This document shows, in pieces, positions 29,001 through 37,926 of a stretch of DNA of 64,000 nucleotides (position 1 is its first letter; each line of letters begins with the position of its first letter). The DNA comes from Tritrichomonas musculus (Eukaryota; Parabasalia; Tritrichomonadida; Tritrichomonadidae). The stretch spans positions 744,001 to 808,000 of the forward strand of contig JAPFFF010000023.1 in the NCBI GenBank assembly GCA_039105265.1, read 5' to 3'. A program made the position numbers and the translations under genes. The notes beneath the pieces were generated by a model, which was not told where the DNA came from, did no database searches, and was given only the letters and a program-made list of their open reading frames with translations.

Positions 29001-31655
29001 CAAACCTTCTAATGAAGAAAGGTCCAAAATGCTAAGTTTAAAATCCTCTGTTGATGATGATGAAGAATCTGGTTGAATGTTAATTTTGCCAGAAAATATA
29101 ACATTTCCATTTATCGATTCACCACTGTCTAATTTAATGTTTAATGTGACTTCTTCAAGTGAATCAATTTCAACTTTTTTATTGGCAAAAAATGAAGCTG
29201 GAATGACTGGAATTGAATCACCTTCAAATTGTGGAAAAACAGTAATTTTTAAGTTATGAACACTTTCATCAATATCAATATTGTCATAATATAACTTGGT
29301 TGATGAAGTGTTGCATTTTTGACAGTTTTTATCTTCTTCATTATAACAAAGACAGAAGTCTTTAACAGTGCCGTAATTAATGTTTCTTGAAACGTATCCA
29401 TGACCATTTAATTTGACATAATTATCGATATTAGAGCCGATATCGTAATAAATGTCGAGTTCCTTATCGTCGTGATTCAATTGAATTTTAGAATCAGATG
29501 CATCACCAGTTGTAAACTTATTCAATATAAGCTGTGAATTTTGTGTGAATTCAATTGAAAATTGATGAGAAAGACTCTTTTGAATGTTTGATTCTAAGAC
29601 CAAATCATTTGTCAAAAATTTCACTGAATATGATTTTCCTAACGGAACGTCATAGTTGACTGTTCCTAGCTCAAAAGACACTTCTGAGTCTTTTACAGTA
29701 ATTTGATACGCATTTTTATTCACAGCATTAATAACAATACTTTTAAGAGGTGAATCATCATCATCAATGATTTTTGACAAGAACAAATTTGCACTGGAAT
29801 CAGTTCCAATTTGAATATTTTTTACTTTAATTGCTGTTGGATTAATAATGAATGATTGGTCCATTACATTCAATGTATCAACATAAATATTTGAAGAGTA
29901 AATTATTCTGATGTCGCCCAATAAAGTTAATGATTTTATATGCTGAAATGATTGTTCATCTGAATCGATATCAATTGCAATATTTTGGCCATTTACAGAT
30001 GGTTGGAATATAAAATTATATTCACCAGCTGTAATTGATTTAAAATCGAATTTAGGAAATTTTTCTGTTGTGTAAATAGTGAAGATGTAGTCTTTTTGAT
30101 CTGTCAAATAGTCAGACACATTAAAAAAATTTCCATAAATTGGATTCTTTGAATTACAAAGAGATGAAAAAGTATTGGGACAAACATTGTGTTCAACAGG
30201 TGAGTCAGGAGGAGTACTTGTTAAGTGAAATGAAAAAGTGGCTCTATTGTTGGAATTCTTTATTTTCACATCAACAATATTGTAACAGTTTGTAAAGCCT
30301 TCTCTTTCAAATGACGATTGATCATAATGAACCAAAATATCAGAAGCTTCCATCCAAGGTTGTGATGGTAAAAATAAAAAATTTTTCTCCTTCTCAAAAA
30401 TTTTAACAACTTTTTGTGAGGAAATTTGGGACGTTAAAAATGAAAAGACGTTTAAATTGTAATCAATAATTGTATTTAAAGTTGTCAATTTGTTTACAGT
30501 TAGCTTACTAATATGCTTATCTGAAAAAGAGGCTGTTGCTGGAATCCTATATCCTGTGTACGTGTAATCATCAACAGTGATTGAGATATTGGGCGATAAT
30601 ATTTGAAGATCTGATATCAATTTCGGAATCACTACGTTCGCTACATTATTGGTCGTTCGTCGCATTATTAATTTGCGGGCTTCAATTTGACCTAAAAATA
30701 CAGTGGATGTAATAATCGTCATATCTAAATTTCGTGCATAAAAATTGAATGGAACTTTTTCTGAGATCACAGAAATTTTTGTATCCGTTTTTTCATCTCC
30801 AATATTTATTAAATCAGAAAATGTTGTGAACATTGGATCTGGCCATGTTCCTGATATTCCAATTTCATCAATATACGTGGTTGTGAATTTCGGAATTTTT
30901 GAATAATCATTAATATCGACATTACTTAAAAACATAATTCCTGGTTCTTTCCCTCTTCTTTTGAAATTTAATATTGAATTTGATGGAAAGAAAACATTTG
31001 TACTCCCAGAATTTGTTTCATATTCAAAATAATTTTCATGTAATTTAACGTTGCATTGACCATCGTGAATATATAATTCAACATTGCTTACATTTACTAA
31101 TATTTGGTTAAAAATGAGAAATTTTGAGAGAATGAGCGAATTGTCGGTTTTTGTCATTGAATTAGAAGAAATTTTAGGAGATTCTCCAATAAATTCCACT
31201 GTACTGCTAATGGATTCAGAAAGAATGAAATTGTGTAGGATCAAATTTGACGCTTTATTATTAATTGGACTGAAAATAATTTTTACATTAATACTAATTA
31301 GTTGGAGGGTCGAATAATCTTCATCATTTGTATATTGAAATATAACTCCTTCTCTTGGCGCATCATTTAAACAACTTTCTGTCACTCGAACCTTTTTTCC
31401 GGAAAATTGAATTAATCTCATTTCTGGAACAAAGGCTGAAGAATTTCTTCTTATAATTAGATTTATATCGCTGCATCCAATCATTAAGGTCTGTATTCGA
31501 TCATAAAAATCTTTTGAAGTAAGTTCATTAACTGGATCAAGTGTGTTTTTGATTGAGCACCCTGCATATTGCTGGCAATTTAAATTTTGGCAAATACAGA
31601 TTTGAACTTCTTTTGAAGTAATCGAGCTAATAAGGAGTAAGAAGTAAAACGCCAT
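26082..31655 (-). CDS. Giant type I surface membrane protein (1,857 residues)
   Basis: The protein begins with a hydrophobic signal peptide (MAFYFLLLISSITS). It continues with a Cys-containing N-terminal segment (CICQNLNCQQYAGC) and a long, Ser/Asn/Ile-rich extracellular region with repeated beta-strand-like patches of the form [LI]x[LIV]xN[IV]x[LI]. It ends in one transmembrane helix at about 1804-1828, followed by RRKYEKAMDD and a 29-residue acidic, serine-rich cytoplasmic tail. The strand-loop texture suggests a beta-helix or stacked-strand ectodomain. A few Cys pairs (CLCYNEEDKNCQKC near the middle) may be disulfides. I do not recognise a Pfam-type domain and there is no protease motif. 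The architecture fits a trichomonad adhesin-like surface protein, which is inference. A perfect palindrome lies just before the ATG. Confidence 0.85.
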   Translation of the reverse strand: MAFYFLLLISSITSKEVQICICQNLNCQQYAGCSIKNTLDPVNELTSKDFYDRIQTLMIGCSDINLIIRRNSSAFVPEMRLIQFSGKKVRVTESCLNDAPREGVIFQYTNDEDYSTLQLISINVKIIFSPINNKASNLILHNFILSESISSTVEFIGESPKISSNSMTKTDNSLILSKFLIFNQILVNVSNVELYIHDGQCNVKLHENYFEYETNSGSTNVFFPSNSILNFKRRGKEPGIMFLSNVDINDYSKIPKFTTTYIDEIGISGTWPDPMFTTFSDLINIGDEKTDTKISVISEKVPFNFYARNLDMTIITSTVFLGQIEARKLIMRRTTNNVANVVIPKLISDLQILSPNISITVDDYTYTGYRIPATASFSDKHISKLTVNKLTTLNTIIDYNLNVFSFLTSQISSQKVVKIFEKEKNFLFLPSQPWMEASDILVHYDQSSFEREGFTNCYNIVDVKIKNSNNRATFSFHLTSTPPDSPVEHNVCPNTFSSLCNSKNPIYGNFFNVSDYLTDQKDYIFTIYTTEKFPKFDFKSITAGEYNFIFQPSVNGQNIAIDIDSDEQSFQHIKSLTLLGDIRIIYSSNIYVDTLNVMDQSFIINPTAIKVKNIQIGTDSSANLFLSKIIDDDDSPLKSIVINAVNKNAYQITVKDSEVSFELGTVNYDVPLGKSYSVKFLTNDLVLESNIQKSLSHQFSIEFTQNSQLILNKFTTGDASDSKIQLNHDDKELDIYYDIGSNIDNYVKLNGHGYVSRNINYGTVKDFCLCYNEEDKNCQKCNTSSTKLYYDNIDIDESVHNLKITVFPQFEGDSIPVIPASFFANKKVEIDSLEEVTLNIKLDSGESINGNVIFSGKINIQPDSSSSSTEDFKLSILDLSSLEGLINNFNNIKLTVDKFYCCMSHINKFSSFYIMDEIKITVKKGDNNPEFEKVININEGSDFYDISINFEYNINPFTFAFGDGCMKLGNIQFNIKRTEYIDIVVTADNFNFNVNLEKNADIEKVPLARFNMNTEFGGEVRNVYFNENWKESTSQILSFVLSKSVSFYFKSLIPMGIQMTMFTSHNFYINQTSIQNVGIQYDIIIDQTIGTNIIDWSIHAGDDLLSSRTFCIKSAIQFIHRCEHFQLISTSSKVNLLINNIQSFNSERVKVNIKLPLDASKASSLTIENTLSQVVLDEVLVEASIAGTVDIDNIIILHENVTIVNGRYRNLLEMINEKSIKYVNKAENPAYGTSSSSDIIGFTISDDQRKINLGRLKQLSDSTFVAQFEKLGNTEIISDASLVITDSRNIIPILSASLPKQVKSLYLYITDNLYQPDVIDFRQFSSEKFENKIDVVLDGVSLKRYSASIILGPIINTLTITNINLLDPESVSTQFIEDKQINIDLIKFVDSSISGNSLIIDETIKNVETDADSFNSLLNNEIIKDSYQGKLKLTSSNYITFTKDGWIVRESSWKTPVYISSMTPLSNRIQLEGYDEITLLLDPNEEDMTEVKKPDLSILSTKGDDRIVVHIGTGWRKITNTNELNINAGNYMLDIYSASYPLNNMFNTNNFSVSLDSTLNQQGNHVDFNLGDEYLLDKEQIIDMTSIENEDDRIIYANMITCSGSSGISFTEDEGHVRVRELIIEDDAYAQLPKTFVVSKIEMIESSILSIHLLNQPILGLDFKWRKNKMPELEIISNERIFYVPEITVIFNGDESEDDLNKTEYNNILVNMKFDLIRGNFDCEEWMKNAKFSSSIEKFSSNSGENCTFMFHCSKSRNNDVLQVKTVNLFDVPKVPNDNNMGGNSTVTDNDNNQDKKKSLYTGAVVGIALGCAVFAAVVCGLIVFIVIRRKYEKAMDDSNIELAENNSQSASTTNDD

Positions 31656-31665
31656 AAAAGAAGAT

Positions 31666-31679
31666 AGAACTATAGTTCT
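31666..31679. promoter_or_regulatory. 14-bp perfect palindrome upstream of the surface-protein gene
   Basis: AGAACTATAGTTCT is a perfect palindrome 11 bp upstream of the ATG of the giant surface protein on the minus strand. It could be a dimeric transcription-factor site, but it may be chance in A+T-rich DNA. Confidence 0.3.
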
Positions 31680-32990
31680 AAGAAAATTATTCTATTAATT
31701 CAAATTATGATAATTATTTATAAAATTTGTGTGATTAATTATGGATTTTGATACTCTCAAATTATATAGTTTTATCAGAAAATTGTTATCGATTAGCCAA
31801 TTGAGTTATACAATCTTTATGACATGTTTTTATTTATTAATTATATTTATTTTTCTATATTTTGCTCTTTTCATTAGATATGAAATAATAATAGTTTTCT
31901 ATCTTATCAAATCTATTGAAATTAAAAATTTAAAAATTCATAAATAATCTTCTCAATTATGAAATGAATAATTCATATTTATATTTATATAAAATTAATA
32001 GTTATGATTTAAAATGGAATATAATGAATAGTATATATGTATAATATGCATTTGTTCAATATTTATTAAAATTGGAATTGAGAAAAAGAAATCCAATTTT
32101 TAATATAATGAAATATGTCAAAATAAAAAGAATTTTATTTAGTAATATATGAATTCACATATATAATCTCTTTTGGGATTCTATATTTAAGTAATTTTTA
32201 TTTAATTAATAGATGAAATTGAAAATGAATCCAAATATTATAAAATTATGCATAAAATTTTATTCTAATTTTACAAAAGGATTGAAAAATCATTATTTTG
32301 TTTTCAAGTCATCTGAATTAGAAATTTGATTCACCTAAAAGTTCATGAAATTATAATATAATATAATTTATGTGTATAATCAAATGTAATTAATCAAATT
32401 AAAAATTAATATAATGTAAACTATCTTTATGAAATAAGATAAATATAAAAAAGGTATTAATTTAATGAAGCTGAAACATAATTCACTTAAATTAATTGTT
32501 ACAATTGATTACGTATCATATAAAATGAGCAAGATGATTGAAATTTGGTATTTTATGGTTTATATAGTAAAAATATGGCTGAGATCTGTTTTCCCTTTTC
32601 CAATCTGTTTTATTTCATTACTTGTTTATTTTTTTATTTGTAAGCGTAAGAAAAAATGTACTCTGTAAGTTTCTCTTCATGAGCGAGGATATAATTTCGT
32701 AGCCAAAATTTTAATTCAATTTAGAAAATTTTTCAAATTGAAAAAATAAAATTTTTATCTTAGATTCAGAATCTCAAACGTTTATAATTTTCGCTTTTTC
32801 TGGCGATAACAGTTTATATTTATTTGAGAGGAGAAATATATAATTCAATGACATAAAAGAAAAATATACTCACAATTTTAAATAAACTTACAAAAAATAT
32901 TCAATTTCATAGCATATTTGTTCGAAATGGGAATTTCCTTTTATTTCAATTTTTATATCACTTTCTTTTTTACATATTGTTTTATATAAT
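31680..32990. other. Intergenic region between divergent genes; only tiny uncertain frames
   Basis: This 1.3-kb spacer holds two small plus-strand frames with hydrophobic stretches (31741-31947 and 32465-32668), which I do not accept as genes. A TCACTT initiator-like site at 32958 lies about 30 nt before the phosphatase ATG. Nothing else is supported. Confidence 0.4.
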
Positions 32991-34178
32991 ATGGAAAAAT
33001 CTCAAATACACCAAGTAATTTACAACATACTTACCTCATGCATGAATAGCAAACTTAATCAAACAGCATTTCCATCAGATGAAACGATAATCAAAATTAT
33101 AAAAGCAGCACAAAATATTTTCAAAAAAGAGAGTTCGCTTCTCAAACTCCAAGGAAACTTTGTAGTTGTTGGTGATATTCATGGAAATATAGATGACCTT
33201 CTTCGTATCTTTGAAAAGCGTGGTTATCCTCCAACAACCAATTATTTATTCTTAGGGGATTATGTTGATCGTGGAACTCATTCAATAGAAGTCATTATTC
33301 TACTTTTTTGTCTTAAAATACTTTATCCGGACTCCCTTTATATGATTAGAGGAAACCATGAATGTCAATCAGTTACTACCGTATACGGATTCAAAAAAGA
33401 TTGCAGCCTCCGCTTTAAGTCATCAGATGATTACTCAGGCTTTTCTATTTATGAAGAAGGAAACAAAGTTTACAAGAAATTCATGAAATGTTTTATGTAT
33501 TTATCTTATGTAGCTGTAATTAATGATTCATACTTTTGTGTTCATGGAGGAATTAGTCCTTATCTTGAATCCCTTGATGATATAGATGAACTTTACAAAC
33601 CAATGATTTCAGCTGATTCAGAATTAGCAACTGATCTTGTTTGGAGTGATCCTCTTAAATCTGCAGATGGTTTTCAACATAGTACTAGAGGAGCAGGCTA
33701 TTATTTCAATGATAAAAAACTTAATAAATTTTTAAAAAGAAGTGGTCTCAAAAAACTGATTCGTTCTCACGAATCATGTATGGACGGTGTTGATTTTCCT
33801 TTGGAAAATTGCGTCACTGTTTTTAGTAATACAGATTATTGCGGAATGTACAATAAGATGGCCATAGCAATTATCAATCAAGATTCTAACGATTTTTCTT
33901 CAGAATCGTCTCCTTCAGCTTCAAATTCATCTGATGATTCAGGGACAGAAGATTCTCTCTCAGTTTCTGATGATTCTCATAAAATTAATTGTATTAGCAC
34001 AATGAAATTCGAATTTTTCGATCCTTTATCAGGTGAAGAGCTCAAAAAGAGAAGGGTTATTATTCCTGAGTGGATTTTTACTGAAGATAAAGAGGATTTA
34101 ATACCAATAAAAGATTCGTGCGCCATCTCACCTCAAGACTTACTTGATGTTCTTTCTACACCAGTTGCCCTCTTTTAA
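32991..34178 (+). CDS. Divergent PPP-family serine/threonine phosphatase with acidic serine-rich tail
   Basis: The 395-residue protein has complete PPP motifs: GDIHG (61-65), GDYVDRG (89-95), RGNHE (120-124), HGG (185-187) and RSHE (258-261, where RGHE or RAHE is usual). The catalytic domain ends near residue 295 and is compact, without the insertion seen in the phosphatase at 6334. A C-terminal extension of about 100 residues begins with a stretch of Ser/Asp (SSESSPSASNSSDDSGTEDS), a good candidate for casein-kinase-type phosphorylation. It should be active on phospho-Ser/Thr. The exact subfamily is unclear, but it is nearer PP1 than PP2B. A TCACTT initiator-like site lies upstream. Confidence 0.92.
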   Translation: MEKSQIHQVIYNILTSCMNSKLNQTAFPSDETIIKIIKAAQNIFKKESSLLKLQGNFVVVGDIHGNIDDLLRIFEKRGYPPTTNYLFLGDYVDRGTHSIEVIILLFCLKILYPDSLYMIRGNHECQSVTTVYGFKKDCSLRFKSSDDYSGFSIYEEGNKVYKKFMKCFMYLSYVAVINDSYFCVHGGISPYLESLDDIDELYKPMISADSELATDLVWSDPLKSADGFQHSTRGAGYYFNDKKLNKFLKRSGLKKLIRSHESCMDGVDFPLENCVTVFSNTDYCGMYNKMAIAIINQDSNDFSSESSPSASNSSDDSGTEDSLSVSDDSHKINCISTMKFEFFDPLSGEELKKRRVIIPEWIFTEDKEDLIPIKDSCAISPQDLLDVLSTPVALF

Positions 34179-34492
34179 AATATTTAATGTTGTTTGTTTT
34201 TATATTAGGCTATTTAATAAAAGCTTTTTATTATTCGTATTTTTTTAAAAATCTCATGTTTTATAAAATGTTGAATATGATAGATTAAATGTGTTAATAC
34301 TGCTTCATTTGTAAAAGACAAGAATTTATAAAAACAAAAATAAAAAAGAATCATTCAATTTTTCACTTTTTGAAAGTAATAAATGAAAAAGTTCCAGAAT
34401 AAAAAAATCATTCAAGTTCCAGAATAAAAAAAAAATATCGTTAGCGCACAGCAATTTGTTATTTTCGAATTATCATGTTTTGCTTTTACTTT

Positions 34493-37357
34493 TTATTTTT
34501 TCCCAGAATCCGACAAATGTATTTTCTCTTTTGGCATTATTTTATTCGTTCTCTGAATATTTTGAAAATTTATCTGTGAATCTAAAAACACAATTTCATC
34601 ATCATCCCAATTATTGTCATCCACATCGTCATCATCATCATCATCGTCGTCGTCGTCGTCACCATTTTCATACTCCTCTTCAAAATTTTCTGCCTCAATC
34701 ATTTGAATCGTGTTTGTATAAATTGAATCTTTTTGCTTTTGTAGAATTTGATATGCAATGCCATGATCAATTGATTTAGCAAATCCTAAAAATGTGTAAT
34801 AATTGGGATCATTCACAGTAAGATGAAATCCACGTTGTAAGTCAACTATATTATTAACTTCAAACAATTTTGTGTTAGCTGCTTTGTAATTAGTTATGCG
34901 ATTATTCTTTTCTTTGAAGAAAATGTAGTATAATTCATTATTTTGTTGGAATATAGCAACATTTTGATCATCTTTATTATTATTTGTTTCAATTTGCTCT
35001 ACTTCGTCATCAATATCATCAGAATAAGATTCTTCAATATTAGTGTTTTTAACAGCTTTATTATCAAAGCTATAATGGAAAATATCGTTTTTATTGTTAA
35101 TGTTACTATTTCTATTGTTATTATAATTATTGTTGTTACTGTTATTTTGAATAATAATATTTGAAATGTTATTTGGCCCTTGAAAATATGAATAAGTAAA
35201 TCTTGATTGGGACTGATTTTGTGAAGCTTTATTTGAATCATAGTAATTTGGCTGATATAATGCACTATCGTACGGATAATTGAAAACGCAACCGTCAACT
35301 GCCGCTGATCTGATTTCAGATGCCAATATAGAATAGCTTCTTTTTGACTGATCAGAGAATCCTATGAATGTATAGACGTTCTTTGTTCCAGGATAATAAC
35401 GAAACCTCTGAATATCTTGCGCATTTCTTGTTCCAAAAAGTTGGCCGTATGAGCCATAAACCATTGAATAGCTAGGCTTGTTTATTTCCGCAAAGAAACA
35501 ATAAGAGACGTTTTCTTTTGGCACAAAGTCTCTAAAGGTAAAGCCAAGATTTTCGTGCTTCTTAAATTGCGGCAGTGGCGATTGAATTGGGCTTGCTTTA
35601 TCAGCATCATTGCTATTTTTTGTATAGCTGAATCGGCCGGCATCTTCTTTTTGAGGCGGAGTGTAGACAAACTGCTTTTTATCTTTCTTTTTGGGCTTCT
35701 CTGGTTCTGGCCTTGAATCCGTTTTTGGTGGTGGTGTGTAAACAAACTGAGAATTCTTTGCTTTTACATTTTGTTTTGGAGAAGACAAAGATGTTTTATT
35801 TTGATCGTTTTGTATTGAAAAAGTTGGATTCGTTTTGTTTTGATCGTTTTGTATTGAAAAAGTTGTATTTGTTTTGTTTTGATCGTTTTGTATTGAAAAA
35901 GTTGAATTTGTTTTGTTTTGATCGGTTTGTACTGAAAAAGTTGGGTCTGTCTGTGTTTCGTTTTCGCTGTCGCTGTTGTTCTCGTCGCCGTCGAAGACTT
36001 TGATGCTTGTTGTATCAATCAGCTTCTTCTTTTTCTGAAGGATTTTCATTGCGCGAACAAGGTTGTCTGGCTGAGAGAATCCCATGAATGTGTAGATGCA
36101 CGGGTCATCAGAGCCAGCTCTGCATCCTCTTTGGAGATCGTCTGCATTCTCAATTCCAAGCTCGCTCACATCATTCAAGCCAGACTCCTTGAAATAGACG
36201 TAACACAGACTGTCATCAGGCTTGAAAAACTTGTCATTATATTTAGGAGTGTAAACAAACAAGTTTTCTTGCTTCTTCTTTTTAGAGCTGCATTCAATAG
36301 TGTCACTTTTATTCGAATTGACTAAATTATGATCGTCTTTAATTTTTGAAATGATTTCAATTTGATCATTCTTGCTTGAATTGAATTTGTTTTGATCGTT
36401 AGTATTTAAATTAAATGTTTTTTGATCGTTGTTTAAATTGAATGTTTTTTGATCGTTTATGTGATAAATATTAATTTGTTGGTTGACAGCAGCTGATCTG
36501 AGTGATGATTTTTGGATTGCACTGTTTAATTCATTTTGGTCTGAAAATCCAATAAAAGTACAAACTTTTTCTGTGATTGGATGATAGCAATATCGCTGAA
36601 TATCGATTGCATTTTGTATTCCAAACAAGCTTTCGTATCTTACATCGGCAAGCCTAGATGATGGTTGTTGAATTTCATCAAAAAAACAATAAAAAACATT
36701 TTCTTTTGGAATAAAAACTTTAAAATCGCGCTTCTTAGATTTTGAATTTGAGTAAATTCTGATTTTGTATTTTGATAAATTCGTAGTTGCATTCTGTAAC
36801 GCTTGAATTCCTAATTCTTTACTTGAAAAGCCAAAAAACGAATTTACTTTTGTGGTTCCTGGATAATAATGATATAATTGAATGTCTGATGCGTTAAATA
36901 CGTGATAAACTGGATGTTTGAAGGTTCTTAATCGCTCTGAATCAGATTTTTTCTTTTCGTGAAAATAAAAATATATGAGATTATCCTTTGGAATAAACTC
37001 TTTGATGTTATCCGATTTTTCCTCTTTTTGTTTTTTTTTTGAATGAATATTTTTATCTTTACTCTGATAAAAATTTAATATTTCTTGGTATCCTTGTACA
37101 TATTTGTAAATTATTTGATTGCTCGAGTAATTTATAATTTTTTGGTACATTGTGGCTTGATCTCTTCGTTTCTGATCGGAAAATCCAACAAATGTGTATA
37201 TTTCCTGCGATTTTCGATAAAAACAGTGTCGTTGAATGTCAATTGCGTCTGGGATATCCAAAGATTGATATTTAAAATTTATTTTCTCTATGAAATAACA
37301 ATAAAATAGTCCTTTTTTAGGGATAAAAACTTTGGTGTGAAGATTATGAGAATACAT
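34493..37357 (-). CDS. 954-residue protein with six copies of an unrecognised domain of about 80 residues
   Basis: Six domains share the pattern F[IV]PKxN[VL][FS]Y[CF][FY]FxE, then about 25 variable residues, then [IN]A.D[IL]QR, YYPGT and [VI]YTF[IV]GFS. They start near residues 8, 121, 210, 375, 630 and 835. Linkers carry low-complexity repeats: four tandem 13-residue units of the form NDQNKTNxTFSIQ, NDQKTFNLN repeats and Asn-rich stretches. The C-terminus has a run of Asp. There is no signal peptide, transmembrane segment or catalytic motif. I do not recognise the domain. The conserved aromatic/glycine core (YTFxGFS) suggests a small beta-rich fold, possibly ligand- or protein-binding. The gene is intact and its 3' end converges on the phosphatase gene. 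Confidence 0.85.
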   Translation of the reverse strand: MYSHNLHTKVFIPKKGLFYCYFIEKINFKYQSLDIPDAIDIQRHCFYRKSQEIYTFVGFSDQKRRDQATMYQKIINYSSNQIIYKYVQGYQEILNFYQSKDKNIHSKKKQKEEKSDNIKEFIPKDNLIYFYFHEKKKSDSERLRTFKHPVYHVFNASDIQLYHYYPGTTKVNSFFGFSSKELGIQALQNATTNLSKYKIRIYSNSKSKKRDFKVFIPKENVFYCFFDEIQQPSSRLADVRYESLFGIQNAIDIQRYCYHPITEKVCTFIGFSDQNELNSAIQKSSLRSAAVNQQINIYHINDQKTFNLNNDQKTFNLNTNDQNKFNSSKNDQIEIISKIKDDHNLVNSNKSDTIECSSKKKKQENLFVYTPKYNDKFFKPDDSLCYVYFKESGLNDVSELGIENADDLQRGCRAGSDDPCIYTFMGFSQPDNLVRAMKILQKKKKLIDTTSIKVFDGDENNSDSENETQTDPTFSVQTDQNKTNSTFSIQNDQNKTNTTFSIQNDQNKTNPTFSIQNDQNKTSLSSPKQNVKAKNSQFVYTPPPKTDSRPEPEKPKKKDKKQFVYTPPQKEDAGRFSYTKNSNDADKASPIQSPLPQFKKHENLGFTFRDFVPKENVSYCFFAEINKPSYSMVYGSYGQLFGTRNAQDIQRFRYYPGTKNVYTFIGFSDQSKRSYSILASEIRSAAVDGCVFNYPYDSALYQPNYYDSNKASQNQSQSRFTYSYFQGPNNISNIIIQNNSNNNNYNNNRNSNINNKNDIFHYSFDNKAVKNTNIEESYSDDIDDEVEQIETNNNKDDQNVAIFQQNNELYYIFFKEKNNRITNYKAANTKLFEVNNIVDLQRGFHLTVNDPNYYTFLGFAKSIDHGIAYQILQKQKDSIYTNTIQMIEAENFEEEYENGDDDDDDDDDDDDVDDNNWDDDEIVFLDSQINFQNIQRTNKIMPKEKIHLSDSGKK
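35803..35958. repeat. 39-bp in-frame tandem repeat (four copies) inside the six-domain protein
   Basis: The word TTTTGATCG recurs at 39-bp spacing (G positions 35803, 35842, 35881 and 35920). It encodes the 13-residue Asn/Gln/Thr-rich linker repeat, and the frame is preserved. Confidence 0.85.
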
Positions 37358-37926
37358 TTACATATGGAAAATTTTGTTTTTTCAAAAAGTTAAAACAAAA
37401 ATTTTAAAAACTTTTTGATTAGAAATTTTTTAAAAAAGGAGTATAGATTTGTGAGTTTAATGATGGAAAGCCACATATGGAATCTTTTTTACTGTTTTTG
37501 GTGAGGTTTATCATACATAAATATAAAAATTTGTGGGATGAAAAAGTGATATTGTCCTGGGGAGTCCCAAAAAGCATGCATGTTTCAAAGAAGCAACTAG
37601 TTTGAGAGATAACAAATTATCTTTGCTTGACTTAGCTCATACATGCTTTTATAAAGACAAAACCAAAGTTAATATAAATACATCAATTGAATTATTAAAA
37701 GAATCATATTTTTGAAAAAAATAAATTGGAGATATCAAACCAACTATAATAATTTCTAAGATATTAAGTTATAACTGATAATATAAAATTTAAACATAAA
37801 GATATGAATTAAAAAAAAAAAAAAAAAAAACATATTTAAATTATGACTCATAGGAGAAATATTAATAACCAGATTAGAGAATTACTAACATTGATTCCTA
37901 TTTATTGTAATTTCATTCATTAACAA
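37358..37926. other. Spacer with a possible repeat-protein remnant and poly-A tract
   Basis: On the plus strand at about 37544-37715 an open stretch reads KHACFKEATSLRDNKLSLLD and LAHTCFYKDKTKVN. This resembles the end of an ankyrin/DUF3447-like protein but has no start. An A run of about 20 lies near 37810-37830, beyond the 3' end of the Polo-like kinase. Paired AACTTTTTGA words at 37382 and 37409, in opposite orientation, sit upstream of the six-domain gene. Confidence 0.4.

Noticed and set aside
31741-31947. Small hydrophobic plus-strand frame of 68 codons
   Set aside because: The composition is what A+T-rich DNA gives by chance. It has no initiator, no conserved features, and it overlaps the presumed promoter of a divergent gene.
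32465-32668. 67-codon plus-strand frame with one apolar stretch and a KRKKK end
   Set aside because: It could be a tiny membrane protein, but there is no supporting promoter or similarity, and such frames are expected by chance here.
34456-34779. His/Arg-rich plus-strand frame
   Set aside because: It is a shadow of the Asp/Glu-rich C-terminus of the six-domain protein on the other strand.
34943-35298. Ile-rich frames on both strands
   Set aside because: They are shadows of the Asn-rich linker of the six-domain protein.
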